Shown in pieces: positions 10,122 to 18,637 of a stretch of 31,181 nt of DNA. The DNA is taken from positions 1 to 31,181 of IMG/VR virus record IMGVR_UViG_3300025127_000147; one strand, written 5' to 3'. The notes below the pieces were generated by a model that was not told the origin of the DNA, did no database searches, and saw only the letters and a program-made list of their open reading frames with translations. Position 1 is the stretch's first letter; each line of letters opens with the position of its first letter. The position numbers and the translations under genes were made by a program. This DNA comes from a virus.

Positions 10122-11261
10122 TTATTTAACAACTTTAAATGTGAACCCATCATCAAAATACTGAATTGTTTCTTCAACAGTATTGCTTCCACTAATAACT
10201 TTAAATTCAAAATCATAAAATCTTTCTGATTGAAATGCATTCATATCAATATTAAAATAGTTACCCGTTGAATCACAACTAATTAATGAGCCTGAACCGA
10301 ATGGTACTATAACTTCTCCTGTATCGGAATCCTTCACAGAGTAATAAACACCATCACCACCTATATTTTCCACACTACCGCTTGGTAAGTATTTTATAGT
10401 TAAATACTCTGAGGCTGTGTTTGAAAAAGACTTTGTAGGATACCTACCTCTACCAACAACTCTAAATTTTATTTTTGATTTCTCTTTGTATTCAGGTCTT
10501 AAATTTTTCATATAAAAAACTAAATCTTCTAATTCAGTTGAAGATAATGCTTCCAATGAACCTGTACTCCACTTTGTATCAAACCACTCTACTTCTAATT
10601 TAGGCGGATATATTGTGTTTGTTTGCCTAGAAAAGAAAGCAAAATTACCTCTTCTAGTGCTATCACCTTCTTCACCTGATCCTGTTATAGAGCTACCAAG
10701 TCCTATGCTACCACTCCTTTTCAATAAAAATCCCTCATTAGGATAAGTTTCATCTAGCCACTTATTTACAATCGGTGTTACATCCATTCTAACATCAGTC
10801 GTTTTATACTCAAATGATTGTGAGGAATAAACTTCTCCAAAAAAAGTTCCACCCCTTTGATAAGATTGTGAACCGCTAACCCAAAAATCACCCTCATTAA
10901 ATCCAGTTCTATAATCCCAACTACAACCTTCATTTGTTATTGGATCATCAGAACTAAATCCCTCACCAACAACCCAACTTTGACTTACAGGATAAGCGTA
11001 TAGAGATTGACTATAGGATAATTCAACTGTATTAGCATCATATAAATTTAAATAAAATTTAGGATTTGTTATTATACCACGAACTATCGATTGTGATATA
11101 TGAGATAAATCAAACTTCATCAAAATACGAGAAGCTCCCATAAAAGTTCCATCACTCTTTTGATCTTTTCTTATCTCTAATATCTCATCTAGTCCTGTAT
11201 TTTTACTGCTAGAAGCAGAGTATATTGTTGTATCAGCGTCTGGAAAAATAAAATAGTGCAT
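10122..11261 (-). CDS. DNRLRE-domain-like virion protein (379 aa)
   Basis: The N-terminal 200 residues match the DNRLRE (CBM96-like) pattern. They include PDADTTIYSASSSKNTG near residue 7, an ILEIRK strand, and SRILMKFDLS near residue 45. They continue with a SWVVGEGF motif and DVTPIVNKWLDETYPNEGFL (about 160), which is typical of this jelly-roll family. The remaining half is beta-rich without a recognised domain. DNRLRE domains occur on secreted or surface-attached proteins and probably bind carbohydrates. In a tail operon this suggests a decoration or host-surface contact. The gene overlaps the gp6 gene stop by one base (TAATG), and GGAGG provides a strong ribosome binding site. Confidence 0.75.
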   Translation of the reverse strand: MHYFIFPDADTTIYSASSSKNTGLDEILEIRKDQKSDGTFMGASRILMKFDLSHISQSIVRGIITNPKFYLNLYDANTVELSYSQSLYAYPVSQSWVVGEGFSSDDPITNEGCSWDYRTGFNEGDFWVSGSQSYQRGGTFFGEVYSSQSFEYKTTDVRMDVTPIVNKWLDETYPNEGFLLKRSGSIGLGSSITGSGEEGDSTRRGNFAFFSRQTNTIYPPKLEVEWFDTKWSTGSLEALSSTELEDLVFYMKNLRPEYKEKSKIKFRVVGRGRYPTKSFSNTASEYLTIKYLPSGSVENIGGDGVYYSVKDSDTGEVIVPFGSGSLISCDSTGNYFNIDMNAFQSERFYDFEFKVISGSNTVEETIQYFDDGFTFKVVK

Positions 11262-13246
11262 TAGTAAGATCCTCCGTTAGCTCCACCAATAGAGTCACCA
11301 ACAACCCTACCTTCAATGTCAATGTTTGGAAATTTTAATTCAAAGCAGCTGGGATCGGCTGATGGATAAACAACACCATCTACTGTAGCAGTTTTTATAT
11401 CATAAAGATTACCTGAATATCCGTTCGCCGTATTAAATTTGTTAACGATCTGAATGGGTGGTCTATTATTTGTGCTGGAATCCTCTTCTGGATCTTCCGG
11501 AGAAACAACAGATGAAACACCATCAACTAATGATATTTGATAAGCTAAATCTGCTAAAACTATTGGTTGACCTATCTGCCACTTATCTATTTCAAAATAA
11601 TTTTTTACTACATCAATTGCCTGTAAAAGAACCTGTTCTTTATTATATCCTGCTCTAGTTACTAAATTAAATTTAACCCCTATATTAATTACAAATCCAT
11701 CTTTTATATTTATAGCATCAGTAATCATTCTGAACTGAGTTAGATATGTTTGTATATTTTCTTTAACCGCCTGATTAATTTTTACTAATTTTTTATTAGC
11801 GTTAAATCCTAATATATACATATTCAAAGCTAAAGGATTTGAAATTATACCAGCACTAGCATCAGCTATACTAGCAGCAGGATCTATTTGTGTATCTTGA
11901 ACTATATGTGCTTTTGCTATATTACCAAATTTTGGTGGCATAGCATACAGTCTTGTTATGTAATCATTTTTAGTAACCGCCCTCTGTTGAGCTTGGAAGT
12001 ATGCTAAAGTATTTTGTTTAACATCTATGACACTCTCAGCACCTTTTCCACCGCTTGTTGGATTTGGATTAGTCACTGTTAGTGAATTTTTAGTTTGAGT
12101 TACTAAAGATGAGTTTAAGCCTGTTTCATCTAAAACAGTTGTTATGTTAGTAATGTTTCTAACTGTATTAGATGTAACATTATGGTTCACACCACCACCA
12201 TATCTGTAAGTAATCACCAAAGTTGTATTAGAAGGCGCTTGACCATATGTTTTTGTTTTTAAAAAATTAGCGGGATCAAATGCTGTGTTTAAGTAGGTTG
12301 GAGATCCTGGTAAAGAAGAACCAACTGAATCCGGATTAGGAATAATTTCCTCATCAGGATTATCACTAATCCCTGCACCAAATCTTAATTCTGTCCTATT
12401 ATCTGTTCTTATAAATGTTGTAAATCTTCTTGACGTTCTTAAAAGTTTTAATAAATATGGGGCAGAATCAGAGAAATTAGCTAAATCGGGATCATTGAGG
12501 CTTGTATTTTCCATATCTTGAAATACACTATCTTGAGCTAAAAATCCAACCTCATACCAACTGTTACCATCATCATCAACACAAGAAATTATTTCAGTTA
12601 CATTTGGGTTAGCTAATGCTATTCTAGAAAATTTTTCTGCATCACCAAATGAAAATCGTTCAGTTACTATTTCACCACTTTCAATCTTAACAGATTTTTT
12701 TAATAAATATGTAACAGGCACATTAGCAGCGCTTTCGTATACACTTACTCTCATCTGATCGTATGAGCTTGAAAATTTAAAATTTACATCATCTACAGTT
12801 CTAAAAGTTATTCCTGTTGTAGATTGTAATTGCATGCCTGAATTTATTTTCATACCATATGATAAATCAGGCTTTGTTGTATAACTTCCTCCTGTACCAG
12901 ATGCTATAGCTGGAACAGTTTGAAAAACATCAATTCTACCTAAAGATGGTGAAGCTAATTTTGGTTTATATCCAAATGATTGAGCCATATTATAAACAGT
13001 TCTTTTTTCTTCAGCAAAAGCTAATAAACTTTCTTTAAACTGATTATCTATATAGTAAGAAAGAACATCACCAACATAAGATGCCATTTCAATAAACATC
13101 ATTCCAGGTGAAGCTTCATTAAAATCGTTGTATGTATTTGGAAAATATACCTTAGCAAATTCAATTAGATTAGCTTTAAATGAAGAAAAATCTTTATTTA
13201 AATATCTAACTTCCTTTACTGATTTTTTAGAAACTGAATACGGCAT
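11261..13246 (-). CDS. gp6: Baseplate wedge protein, T4 gp6-like (661 aa)
   Basis: At 661 residues this is almost the same length as T4 gp6 (660). The N-terminal region has the family's signature: VRYLNKDFSSFKANLIEFAK, followed by FNEASPGMMFIEMASYVGDVLSYYIDN (split here only by reading). This is the conserved start of gp6/baseplate J-like proteins. The central part has the J-like core with RNRTELRFG-type sequence (FIRTDNRTELRFGAG, about 280) and AQQRAVTKNDYITRLYAMPP (about 420). Gp6 dimers form the inner ring of the contractile tail baseplate and link wedges. It sits beside the gp25 gene, the usual T4-like arrangement, with GGAG before the ATG. Confidence 0.93.
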   Translation of the reverse strand: MPYSVSKKSVKEVRYLNKDFSSFKANLIEFAKVYFPNTYNDFNEASPGMMFIEMASYVGDVLSYYIDNQFKESLLAFAEEKRTVYNMAQSFGYKPKLASPSLGRIDVFQTVPAIASGTGGSYTTKPDLSYGMKINSGMQLQSTTGITFRTVDDVNFKFSSSYDQMRVSVYESAANVPVTYLLKKSVKIESGEIVTERFSFGDAEKFSRIALANPNVTEIISCVDDDGNSWYEVGFLAQDSVFQDMENTSLNDPDLANFSDSAPYLLKLLRTSRRFTTFIRTDNRTELRFGAGISDNPDEEIIPNPDSVGSSLPGSPTYLNTAFDPANFLKTKTYGQAPSNTTLVITYRYGGGVNHNVTSNTVRNITNITTVLDETGLNSSLVTQTKNSLTVTNPNPTSGGKGAESVIDVKQNTLAYFQAQQRAVTKNDYITRLYAMPPKFGNIAKAHIVQDTQIDPAASIADASAGIISNPLALNMYILGFNANKKLVKINQAVKENIQTYLTQFRMITDAINIKDGFVINIGVKFNLVTRAGYNKEQVLLQAIDVVKNYFEIDKWQIGQPIVLADLAYQISLVDGVSSVVSPEDPEEDSSTNNRPPIQIVNKFNTANGYSGNLYDIKTATVDGVVYPSADPSCFELKFPNIDIEGRVVGDSIGGANGGSY

Positions 13247-13258
13247 TTATTTTCTCCG

Positions 13259-13708
13259 TTATGTGCCTTCTGCAATAGTAGGATCAGCAAAAACTTCATC
13301 AGCAGCTGCTAAATCTAAACTCACACTTTCAACAGTTTGATCTATATTTAAAGAAAACTGTAATCTAATATTTAAAAGATTAGGCCTTCTAGTTGATGGT
13401 GTCACAATAATATCTCTTATATTTACAAATGGTAAAAATTCATCCATAGAAGATCTAATACTTTCCTCTATTTGACCTTGTAAATCATTTACATTAGGTT
13501 CAAAAAGTATTCTCATTAATTCGCTACCAAATGTTGGATTCCCTAATCTTTCACCTTTCATTGTCATCAAAAGATTTTTTATATTACTTTTAGTTTGTTC
13601 TAAAGTAGTTTTTGTTTTTTTAAAAAACCCATCTTTATCTGTGTAATCTAATGGTAAAGATATACCTATAAAAACATCTGGATTTAAATCTTTTTCAATT
13701 ATTGACAA
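13259..13708 (-). CDS. gp25: Baseplate wedge protein, T4 gp25-like (149 aa)
   Basis: This 149-residue protein belongs to the GPW/gp25 family. It shows the typical order PLDYTDKDGFF, TKSNIKNLLMTMKGERLGNP, FGSELMRILFEPN and a final beta segment NLLNIRLQFSLN. Gp25 is the small inner baseplate wedge component that primes sheath polymerisation. The start codon is TTG at 13708, supported by AGGAG seven bases upstream inside the end of the preceding gene; no ATG is available upstream in frame near that site. It lies 12 bases upstream of gp6 in the same operon. Confidence 0.92.
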   Translation of the reverse strand: MSIIEKDLNPDVFIGISLPLDYTDKDGFFKKTKTTLEQTKSNIKNLLMTMKGERLGNPTFGSELMRILFEPNVNDLQGQIEESIRSSMDEFLPFVNIRDIIVTPSTRRPNLLNIRLQFSLNIDQTVESVSLDLAAADEVFADPTIAEGT

Positions 13709-13711
13709 TAT

Positions 13712-14197
13712 CTATCTCCTAACCTTTTTATCCACTGCTTTCATTACATTTCTGTAATCTTTTGTTAAATCTTGCATTACATTCTGAACTGCTTCATTAT
13801 TTGTATCAGCCCCAATTGCTTGTGCAGTTTGTATGGCTGCAGCTTTTCTACGACTTTCAGCATCACCTAACATATTACCATATCCTATAGCATCGGCCAT
13901 TCTTGCACTATCAAAGGGTTTACCAGTCATTGTAGGATACTCATCAAATTCATCAGTTCCAGCATTCGCAGTTTCATTAAGAATATCATTCAATGTGGGA
14001 TTTTTAGTATAAGTAACTTTTTCTTTAGGCTTTGGTTCTCTTTTAGGCAAAACTTCTACAACAGATTCATTATTTAAATGAATATTTTTAGTCATAGACT
14101 TCACGCCCTCACTAATAAATATCTGTTGAACTTCTTTTTTTACTTCTTGCCTGACTATTTCTTTGATTAATGAAATTAATTTAGTTGCTTTTGCCAT
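13712..14197 (-). CDS. Hypothetical helical protein in baseplate operon (161 aa)
   Basis: The ORF opens with two consecutive ATGs. AGGAG is four bases before the first and seven before the second, so I choose the second (14197, MAKATKLISLIKEI). The first 30 residues are an amphipathic Lys/Glu helix. A proline- and lysine-rich linker follows at about 52-65, then acidic and Ala/Met-rich helices containing MADAIGYGNMLGDAESRRKA, and a basic tail. No family is recognised. Position between the helical coiled-coil gene and gp25 suggests a tail assembly helper. Its stop TAG overlaps the ribosome binding region of gp25, pointing to coupling. Confidence 0.65.
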   Translation of the reverse strand: MAKATKLISLIKEIVRQEVKKEVQQIFISEGVKSMTKNIHLNNESVVEVLPKREPKPKEKVTYTKNPTLNDILNETANAGTDEFDEYPTMTGKPFDSARMADAIGYGNMLGDAESRRKAAAIQTAQAIGADTNNEAVQNVMQDLTKDYRNVMKAVDKKVRR

Positions 14198-14213
14198 CAT
14201 AAACTCCTATTTT

Positions 14214-14224
14214 ATATAAATATA
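14214..14224. promoter_or_regulatory. Repeated TATAAATA element (copy 2)
   Basis: The 34-base gap contains ATATAAATATA, with TATAAATA at 14215-14222 on the plus strand. It lies only about 14 bases ahead of the leftward gene start at 14197-14200, very close for a promoter of that gene. It shares the core of the other intergenic copies, so a control function is inferred. Confidence 0.3.
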
Positions 14225-14234
14225 ATGTTTTAAT

Positions 14235-14744
14235 TTATTTACCAAGCTGCTTATCTCTTTCAGCTTTTACATCATCAGATCTTTTTTTGTCTTTTATAGC
14301 CTGATTTAAATCATCTTTCATTTGAATTATTGATTTTTTTAATTTATTTACAGCAGGACCTATACCATTCGCAGCGCTTTTAAGATCATCTATTTCCTCT
14401 TTAAACTTAGTCACCAACTTTTCTTGAACTAATGCTATAGCAGCAGCAGCTGGATTTAGAGCAGATCCTATACTGTTAGCTTCCCTCAACGCTTCAGCTG
14501 TTTTTCTTAAAGCCTCAGAGCCTCTAATTAAATTTCTAGCTTGTTGTGAAAAATTTTCAAATTGAGTTTGTGCTTCTTTTAATTGATCTATTTTTGAAAT
14601 AAGCTCTTGTGCACGTCTAATTTCTGAACTTCCGCCACCTTCTCTAATTTTTTTAACTATGTTTTTAACTTTTTCTTTTTGAGAATTTATTGGTTCATTT
14701 ACCTTTTCCGAAATTAAATTTCTAACTTGTTCTCCTAATCCCAT
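14235..14744 (-). CDS. Coiled-coil hypothetical protein (169 aa)
   Basis: This 169-residue protein is almost entirely alpha-helical and highly charged. It has heptad-like stretches at about 35-60 (ELISKIDQLKEAQTQFENF) and 110-160 (KLKKSIIQMKDDLNQAIKDK), and an Ala-rich middle (IGSALNPAAAAIALVQEKL). It starts at an ATG overlapping the hub gene's stop (TAATG) with AGAGGA before it. Located between the gp5-like hub and gp25 genes, it could be a baseplate or tail chaperone or a hub-associated helical protein. No named family is recognised. Confidence 0.65.
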   Translation of the reverse strand: MGLGEQVRNLISEKVNEPINSQKEKVKNIVKKIREGGGSSEIRRAQELISKIDQLKEAQTQFENFSQQARNLIRGSEALRKTAEALREANSIGSALNPAAAAIALVQEKLVTKFKEEIDDLKSAANGIGPAVNKLKKSIIQMKDDLNQAIKDKKRSDDVKAERDKQLGK

Positions 14745-16048
14745 TATCCTCTTACTCCTGCTACAGGTGTTATTTTTTCAACCTCATAATAAACATCTTC
14801 AACATTTTCAACCTCATTCCACTCAACATCTTCCCACATACTTTCAGCATCCAAATCATCAGAATTACCACTATCAGATATTGAATTGTCTGTACCCTCA
14901 GCTTCAATAATTGGTGGGTTATGATCGTTAGCTATAAAAACTTTTTTACTGAAAAATGAAGCGTTTTGACCTAAATTTTGTTTTAATTCTGCAACAGATG
15001 TCATTAAATCTGTGCTAGCTAATATTTTATCTTCTTGACTTTCTGCCATTTTCATAGCATCAGCATAACTCTCAATTGAAGAAATTAGCTCAGTTAAAAA
15101 ATCATTTAATTCTTTACCTTTTACGACTGGGTTATTACTATCAACATCACCTAAATTAATCTCTCCAAACTCACTCTCTAAATTTATAGAACTCTGAGAG
15201 GCTAAATTTATATTTCTTCTTGCATAAATATGAGCGTCATGTTCCTTAGCATTTACAGCTATGGAATCCGAATTTGTTACTATTACAGATGATTGATTTC
15301 CACCTAATCTAATAGGTTTCATTTTACTCTTAGCTCCTGTTTTTAAAGGAACGTGTTCATTTGTAGTAATGTAAATGCTAGCATCATCTAAGTTAATATC
15401 AGATGGATGTGGTTCATATTCATTCCTAGACTTTGAACCAACTATAGTTAAATTTTTACTTTGCCCTACAGTCATTTTTATATTAGGCCTAACAAAGTTA
15501 ATATCACTGCTAAATTGAATTGATTGTCCAAATCTACCTTGAAAAATAGTATCGCCTTGCTTTACCTTAATAGGTCTATTATATTTTGTTAAAGCTGGAA
15601 AAACTTTACCTTCACCCTCTCTACCAACGATTCTATTCATATTAACTTTACTATCTAAATTTAAAGGATTGTAATAATATAAGTTACCATTATAGTTAGC
15701 CACATTAACTATTTCACCCTTCAGCGGATACTGAATTATATGTGGAGATATTGGTCTAACAAGCTCCGTCAAATAATCAACGCCTGGTTGAGAGTGTATT
15801 AAACGAACTGTTACAGATCCTAAATAACTTAAATCAGGAATTATTTTTTTATTAAGTTCAATTTTAGGAAAAGCTTTATCTTCGGGCTCTAAATGAACTT
15901 TTAGAACTTCGGCAGGCTCTATTTCATAAAATTCATCTGAAACCATATGTTGTTTTATTAAATCTAAAGCCTCATTTTTATTTATAAAACCGGTGCTAGT
16001 TCTATCAGAAACTATAAATTTTGTATTTTTTCTGTATCCAGGTTTCAT
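14744..16048 (-). CDS. Baseplate hub/spike protein, gp5-like without lysozyme (434 aa)
   Basis: The 434-residue product has features of gp5/VgrG-type hub proteins. An OB-fold-like segment lies at about 75-150 (SYLGSVTVRLIHSQPG, YPLKGEIVNVANYNGNLYYY) and KVKQGDTIFQGRFGQSIQFS at about 160. It then has short repeating strands (IYARRNINLASQSSINLESE, GEINLGD, about 275-305) that suggest the start of a beta-helix needle. The last 60 residues are very acidic. There is no lysozyme domain, unlike T4 gp5. Such proteins close the tail tube and pierce the membrane. Position in the baseplate operon fits. The exact T4 equivalent is inferred rather than certain. Confidence 0.65.
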   Translation of the reverse strand: MKPGYRKNTKFIVSDRTSTGFINKNEALDLIKQHMVSDEFYEIEPAEVLKVHLEPEDKAFPKIELNKKIIPDLSYLGSVTVRLIHSQPGVDYLTELVRPISPHIIQYPLKGEIVNVANYNGNLYYYNPLNLDSKVNMNRIVGREGEGKVFPALTKYNRPIKVKQGDTIFQGRFGQSIQFSSDINFVRPNIKMTVGQSKNLTIVGSKSRNEYEPHPSDINLDDASIYITTNEHVPLKTGAKSKMKPIRLGGNQSSVIVTNSDSIAVNAKEHDAHIYARRNINLASQSSINLESEFGEINLGDVDSNNPVVKGKELNDFLTELISSIESYADAMKMAESQEDKILASTDLMTSVAELKQNLGQNASFFSKKVFIANDHNPPIIEAEGTDNSISDSGNSDDLDAESMWEDVEWNEVENVEDVYYEVEKITPVAGVRG

Positions 16049-16050
16049 TT

Positions 16051-16443
16051 TTATTCTTTAAATATGTTGTCTGATTCTTTAGCTATTTTATCTGAGTGCT
16101 TTTGTGCATCAGCAGCGACATCTTCCACAGCTGACATTAACTGTTCCTTTTCTGCATCGGTAAGTCCAAATTCTGAAGCATCATTAGCTTTAGATTCGTT
16201 AGCCACCATGCGTTGCACAATAGCTGCTACCTTTACTAATTGATCGTCATTCTTTACGTTAATTTCTAAATATTCTTTTAACATAGGAATAATCTGTACA
16301 GCAGTATCACCATCTTTAATAAATGATGTTACTTCTTTCATCAATACTTCTAATTGTTTTTTATTTGTTTTTGTATTATCGTATATGTCTTTAAATAAGT
16401 CCGATAATGACTTACCTTCAAACACTTCAAAATCGCTAGCCAT
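16051..16443 (-). CDS. Hypothetical acidic helical protein (130 aa)
   Basis: This 130-residue protein is acidic and predicted helical throughout (FEVFEGKSLSDLFKDIYDNT at the start, LTDAEKEQLMSAVEDVAADA at about 95). It is the first gene of the leftward baseplate operon, starting 30 bases downstream of the repeated AT-rich element, with GAGG before the ATG. No domain is recognised. Its position just before the hub gene suggests a late protein linked to tail assembly, but this is context only. Confidence 0.65.
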   Translation of the reverse strand: MASDFEVFEGKSLSDLFKDIYDNTKTNKKQLEVLMKEVTSFIKDGDTAVQIIPMLKEYLEINVKNDDQLVKVAAIVQRMVANESKANDASEFGLTDAEKEQLMSAVEDVAADAQKHSDKIAKESDNIFKE

Positions 16444-16474
16444 TATTTTACCTCTTATTAATTAGGAATAGTTA

Positions 16475-16487
16475 CATATATAAATAT
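16475..16487. promoter_or_regulatory. Repeated CATATATAAATAT element (copy 3)
   Basis: TATAAATA lies at 16479-16486 on the plus strand within CATATATAAATAT, in the divergent gap between the leftward baseplate operon and the single rightward gene. Read rightward it is a perfect T4-type late -10 sequence that would start transcription about position 16492, into the rightward gene. Read leftward it may serve the 130-residue gene at 16443. Both readings are inferred. Confidence 0.45.
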
Positions 16488-16502
16488 GTGCGTTTTTAAG
16501 TT

Positions 16503-16531
16503 TTGATTAATATATATGATACTTATATATA
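16503..16531 (+). promoter_or_regulatory. Sigma70-type promoter for the 73-aa gene
   Basis: A -35 box TTGATT (16503-16508) and a -10 box TATATA (16526-16531) are separated by exactly 17 bases on the plus strand. The predicted transcription start is near 16538, about 35 bases before the ATG at 16573. This looks like a host RNA polymerase promoter serving only the rightward gene. Confidence 0.65.
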
Positions 16532-16572
16532 GGGTGAAATCCCCTTTTTTAATAACTAATAGGAGACTAAAC

Positions 16573-16794
16573 ATGAAGGAAATAATAACAATGGTAAAAG
16601 GCTACATTGATGACCTAGCTCATTTAATGATGTCTTTTATAGCCGTAGGTGTCATATCAGAAGTGATTTTTGGTACAGGCGTCTTTGGCGTTAATGTTAT
16701 TGGTAACCTGACATCAATCATAAACCAATTCGGCCAGTCCGGATTTGCAGGGCTTGTTGCCTTATTGGTGTTGGTGGGTTTATTCCGTAAATAG
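16573..16794 (+). CDS. Small two-helix membrane protein (73 aa), only rightward gene
   Basis: I choose the ATG at 16573 because it has AATAGGAG eight bases upstream; an in-frame ATG at 16516 lies before the predicted promoter -10 and has no ribosome binding site. The product (MKEIITMVKGYIDDLAHLMM...) has two hydrophobic segments, about residues 16-40 and 55-70, and ends in FRK. It is the only plus-strand gene in the window. It carries its own sigma70-type promoter and a strong terminator, and its codons are visibly less AT-rich than its neighbours, which suggests high expression. It might be a holin-like or envelope-modifying protein or a minor membrane factor. It is not adjacent to the endolysin, and no family is recognised. 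Confidence 0.8.
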   Translation: MKEIITMVKGYIDDLAHLMMSFIAVGVISEVIFGTGVFGVNVIGNLTSIINQFGQSGFAGLVALLVLVGLFRK

Positions 16795-16803
16795 TTCTAA
16801 AGT

Positions 16804-16832
16804 AAAAGGGGAGTGAAAACTCCCCTTTTTTT
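16804..16832 (+). terminator. Rho-independent terminator, bidirectional
   Basis: AAAAGGGGAGT (16804-16814) pairs perfectly with ACTCCCCTTTT (16819-16829) around a GAAA tetraloop, and seven T residues begin at 16826. It lies 10 bases after the stop of the rightward 73-aa gene. On the other strand the stem also ends in TTTT just after the sigma factor stop, so it may end both convergent transcripts. Confidence 0.92.
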
Positions 16833-17616
16833 AATCCTCATCTCTAATTAGAGAACCCGTATAAGAGATATCTACAATACCTTTTCTATCAAATTCACTA
16901 AATAATCTTTTGTTATATTTCTTCATTACATTAACTATACGAGTTATGTGCTGAGTGTTTGATCCGGTCATTTCACGAATTAATATATATAAAGCTTTTT
17001 TATTAAAGTTTTCTAAATTTTGTTTTATACGAAACAGATGTAAAACAGAATCAGCAACTCTGATATCCTTATCTCTACGAAATATATTTGTAAGATTATG
17101 CTCCCAAAACCTAACCAACTCATCTGTAAATAATACATTTACCTCTGCACGAATTTTATCGCTCTCTTCACCGATTATGTTTCTTTTGTAATCAATAACA
17201 TCTATTTTATCGTGAATCTTACCCATCTTATAATTTTTATTATTATTAAGTATGAGATAGTTTTTTGCCACAATACTAAAATAAGAGAAAGCTTTGCCCT
17301 TTCCCTCTTTAAATTTATGAATATTCATAACTAAAAAAGCAACAACTTCATTCTTAACCTCAATAGAATTACTATCAAAATAATAAAACTTAAATGTATG
17401 AATTATATTCTCAGCCAATTTATCAAATGCTGTCCTAATGTGTTCATTATAAATTTTATTTCTTTCATATGGATCTTCTGTATTGTTATAAAGAATTATA
17501 GCATCCTCAGTTCCTTGATGAAAATAATAATTCTTTTTCTTTTTAGCTCTTTTTCTTTTCTTTAGTTTTACAGGTACTGATTTATCACTCTTTGATGCTG
17601 ATACTACTGTAGCCAT
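16831..17616 (-). CDS. gp55: Late-transcription sigma factor, T4 gp55-like (261 aa)
   Basis: The 261-residue protein resembles the gp55-type late sigma factors of T4-like phages. After a very basic N-terminal tail (residues 13-28), about residues 55-130 form a sigma region 2-like segment, with AFDKLAENIIHTFKFYYFDS, VKNEVVAFLVMNIHKFKEGK and FSYFSIVAKNYLILNNNKNY. The last third is helical (FNKKALYILIREMTGSNTQH). Gp55 homologues direct host RNA polymerase to TATAAATA-type promoters together with the sliding clamp. T4 gp55 is shorter (185 residues), mainly because of the extensions here. It starts at an ATG overlapping the upstream stop (TAATG) with AGGAG. The gp33 partner is not identified in this window. 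Confidence 0.8.
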   Translation of the reverse strand: MATVVSASKSDKSVPVKLKKRKRAKKKKNYYFHQGTEDAIILYNNTEDPYERNKIYNEHIRTAFDKLAENIIHTFKFYYFDSNSIEVKNEVVAFLVMNIHKFKEGKGKAFSYFSIVAKNYLILNNNKNYKMGKIHDKIDVIDYKRNIIGEESDKIRAEVNVLFTDELVRFWEHNLTNIFRRDKDIRVADSVLHLFRIKQNLENFNKKALYILIREMTGSNTQHITRIVNVMKKYNKRLFSEFDRKGIVDISYTGSLIRDED

Positions 17617-17876
17617 TATTGTTGTTCTCCTTTGAACTTATCTAGTTGTTTTATTATTTTTTTAATTTCATTAAAGATTGCTCCCGTCTCATCATCTGAT
17701 TCAAACGAGCCTCTATAATCTATTTGTTTCAAATCAAAATTTATCTTTTCTATAGATTTTATAAAATCTGAAATCCAATCCTCTAACATCTCCTGCTTTG
17801 TATTTAGATTCCATATTACATAACACGAAGTTACGAATAAAAGCGATATAAATACAAAACTTATTTCTAAAATCAT
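17616..17876 (-). CDS. Small membrane-anchored protein (86 aa)
   Basis: This 86-residue protein has a single N-terminal hydrophobic segment (about residues 3-22, ISFVFISLLFVTSCYVIWNL) followed by an acidic helical domain. The domain contains IDYRGSFESDDETGAIF and a final amphipathic helix. It starts with an ATGA overlap with the HD-domain gene and ends overlapping the sigma factor start. The topology suggests an inner-membrane anchored protein with the helix in the cytoplasm or periplasm. Its function is unknown; I have the impression of related small proteins in marine T4-like phages but cannot name a family. Confidence 0.7.
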   Translation of the reverse strand: MILEISFVFISLLFVTSCYVIWNLNTKQEMLEDWISDFIKSIEKINFDLKQIDYRGSFESDDETGAIFNEIKKIIKQLDKFKGEQQ

Positions 17877-18637
17877 TTCTTCTCTCCAAAGAGTTCTTCA
17901 AAAAGATCTTGTGACTTTGCGCTCAACTTCGGTGATGGTTGTGGTTTCTCCTCAGTTGTAACCGCTTTCTTAAAGTTGTTACTAACTTCTTCATCTGCTC
18001 TCTTCCACTCATCGTACTCAATGTGTGTCGCCATCATATCCGCCTGATGTAGTATGTACGCTATGTTGGATTTCAATGACCAATCAGGGTTGTATGATAT
18101 GTAGTATGACTTATTACCTTCCTCATACAAACCATCGGTTAATCTCAATCCGATATACTCCCATTGTGACATTTTGATACCGAAATGGTTTAAAAGAAAG
18201 ATGGCTCTATCGGTAACTGTCATATATTGAAGCTTAGGATTATGTTTAAATATCTCTCCTCTGTTCTTACGATGCCATTCGGAATCTTGTGGGATATAAT
18301 AATCTTGATCTAAGTCACCAACCTTACCTAAGTCGTGGTGCATGGCGGCGAAGATAAGCTCCTCATCTGTGAAGTTGATCTCAGCTCCATTGGACTCCCA
18401 CACCTTTTTGATTTGAAGTGCGCAATCCGTAACATGCAGCACGTGCTCCACATACCCACCCACCATAGCGTTATGATAGTCAGCCTTACCGCTAGCGGGC
18501 GCCACAGACATCCTATCCTCAAAATACTTATACATATTCAGTAGGTTATCCCTACGATCACCTGTGAATGTATCGTTTATAAGTTGCATTAGATTGTTCC
18601 AATTATCCAATATCTGTTGTTCTGTAAGTTGTTTCAT
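17873..18637 (-). CDS. HD-domain metal-dependent phosphohydrolase-like protein (254 aa)
   Basis: The HD-superfamily pattern is visible: H65 in YVEHVLHVT, H100-H101-D102 in MHHDLGKVGD, and D200 in LHQADMMATH. These residues form the metal centre of HD phosphohydrolases. The family hydrolyses nucleotides, phosphodiesters or RNA ends, so a role in nucleotide or RNA metabolism during infection is inferred; the substrate cannot be read. The C-terminal 40 residues are a Pro/Lys/Ser-rich linker and a short acidic tail. It starts with GGAG seven bases upstream and ends with an ATGA overlap into the next gene. Its TGA stop is one of several in the window. Confidence 0.75.
   Translation of the reverse strand: MKQLTEQQILDNWNNLMQLINDTFTGDRRDNLLNMYKYFEDRMSVAPASGKADYHNAMVGGYVEHVLHVTDCALQIKKVWESNGAEINFTDEELIFAAMHHDLGKVGDLDQDYYIPQDSEWHRKNRGEIFKHNPKLQYMTVTDRAIFLLNHFGIKMSQWEYIGLRLTDGLYEEGNKSYYISYNPDWSLKSNIAYILHQADMMATHIEYDEWKRADEEVSNNFKKAVTTEEKPQPSPKLSAKSQDLFEELFGEKK

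Noticed and set aside
15979-15986. TATTTATA within the hub gene as a late promoter
   Set aside because: It is a single match inside coding sequence of an AT-rich genome and lies downstream of a start. Chance is likely. A similar match at 22813-22820 was rejected for the same reason.
16532-16552. Hairpin AGGG..CCCT followed by T6 as a terminator
   Set aside because: The stem is only four pairs and lies at the predicted start of the rightward transcript. It resembles a degenerate terminator, but it is too weak to call.
16516-16572. Longer rightward start at the ATG at 16516
   Set aside because: This ATG lies within the promoter region before the predicted transcription start and has no ribosome binding site, while the ATG at 16573 has AATAGGAG.
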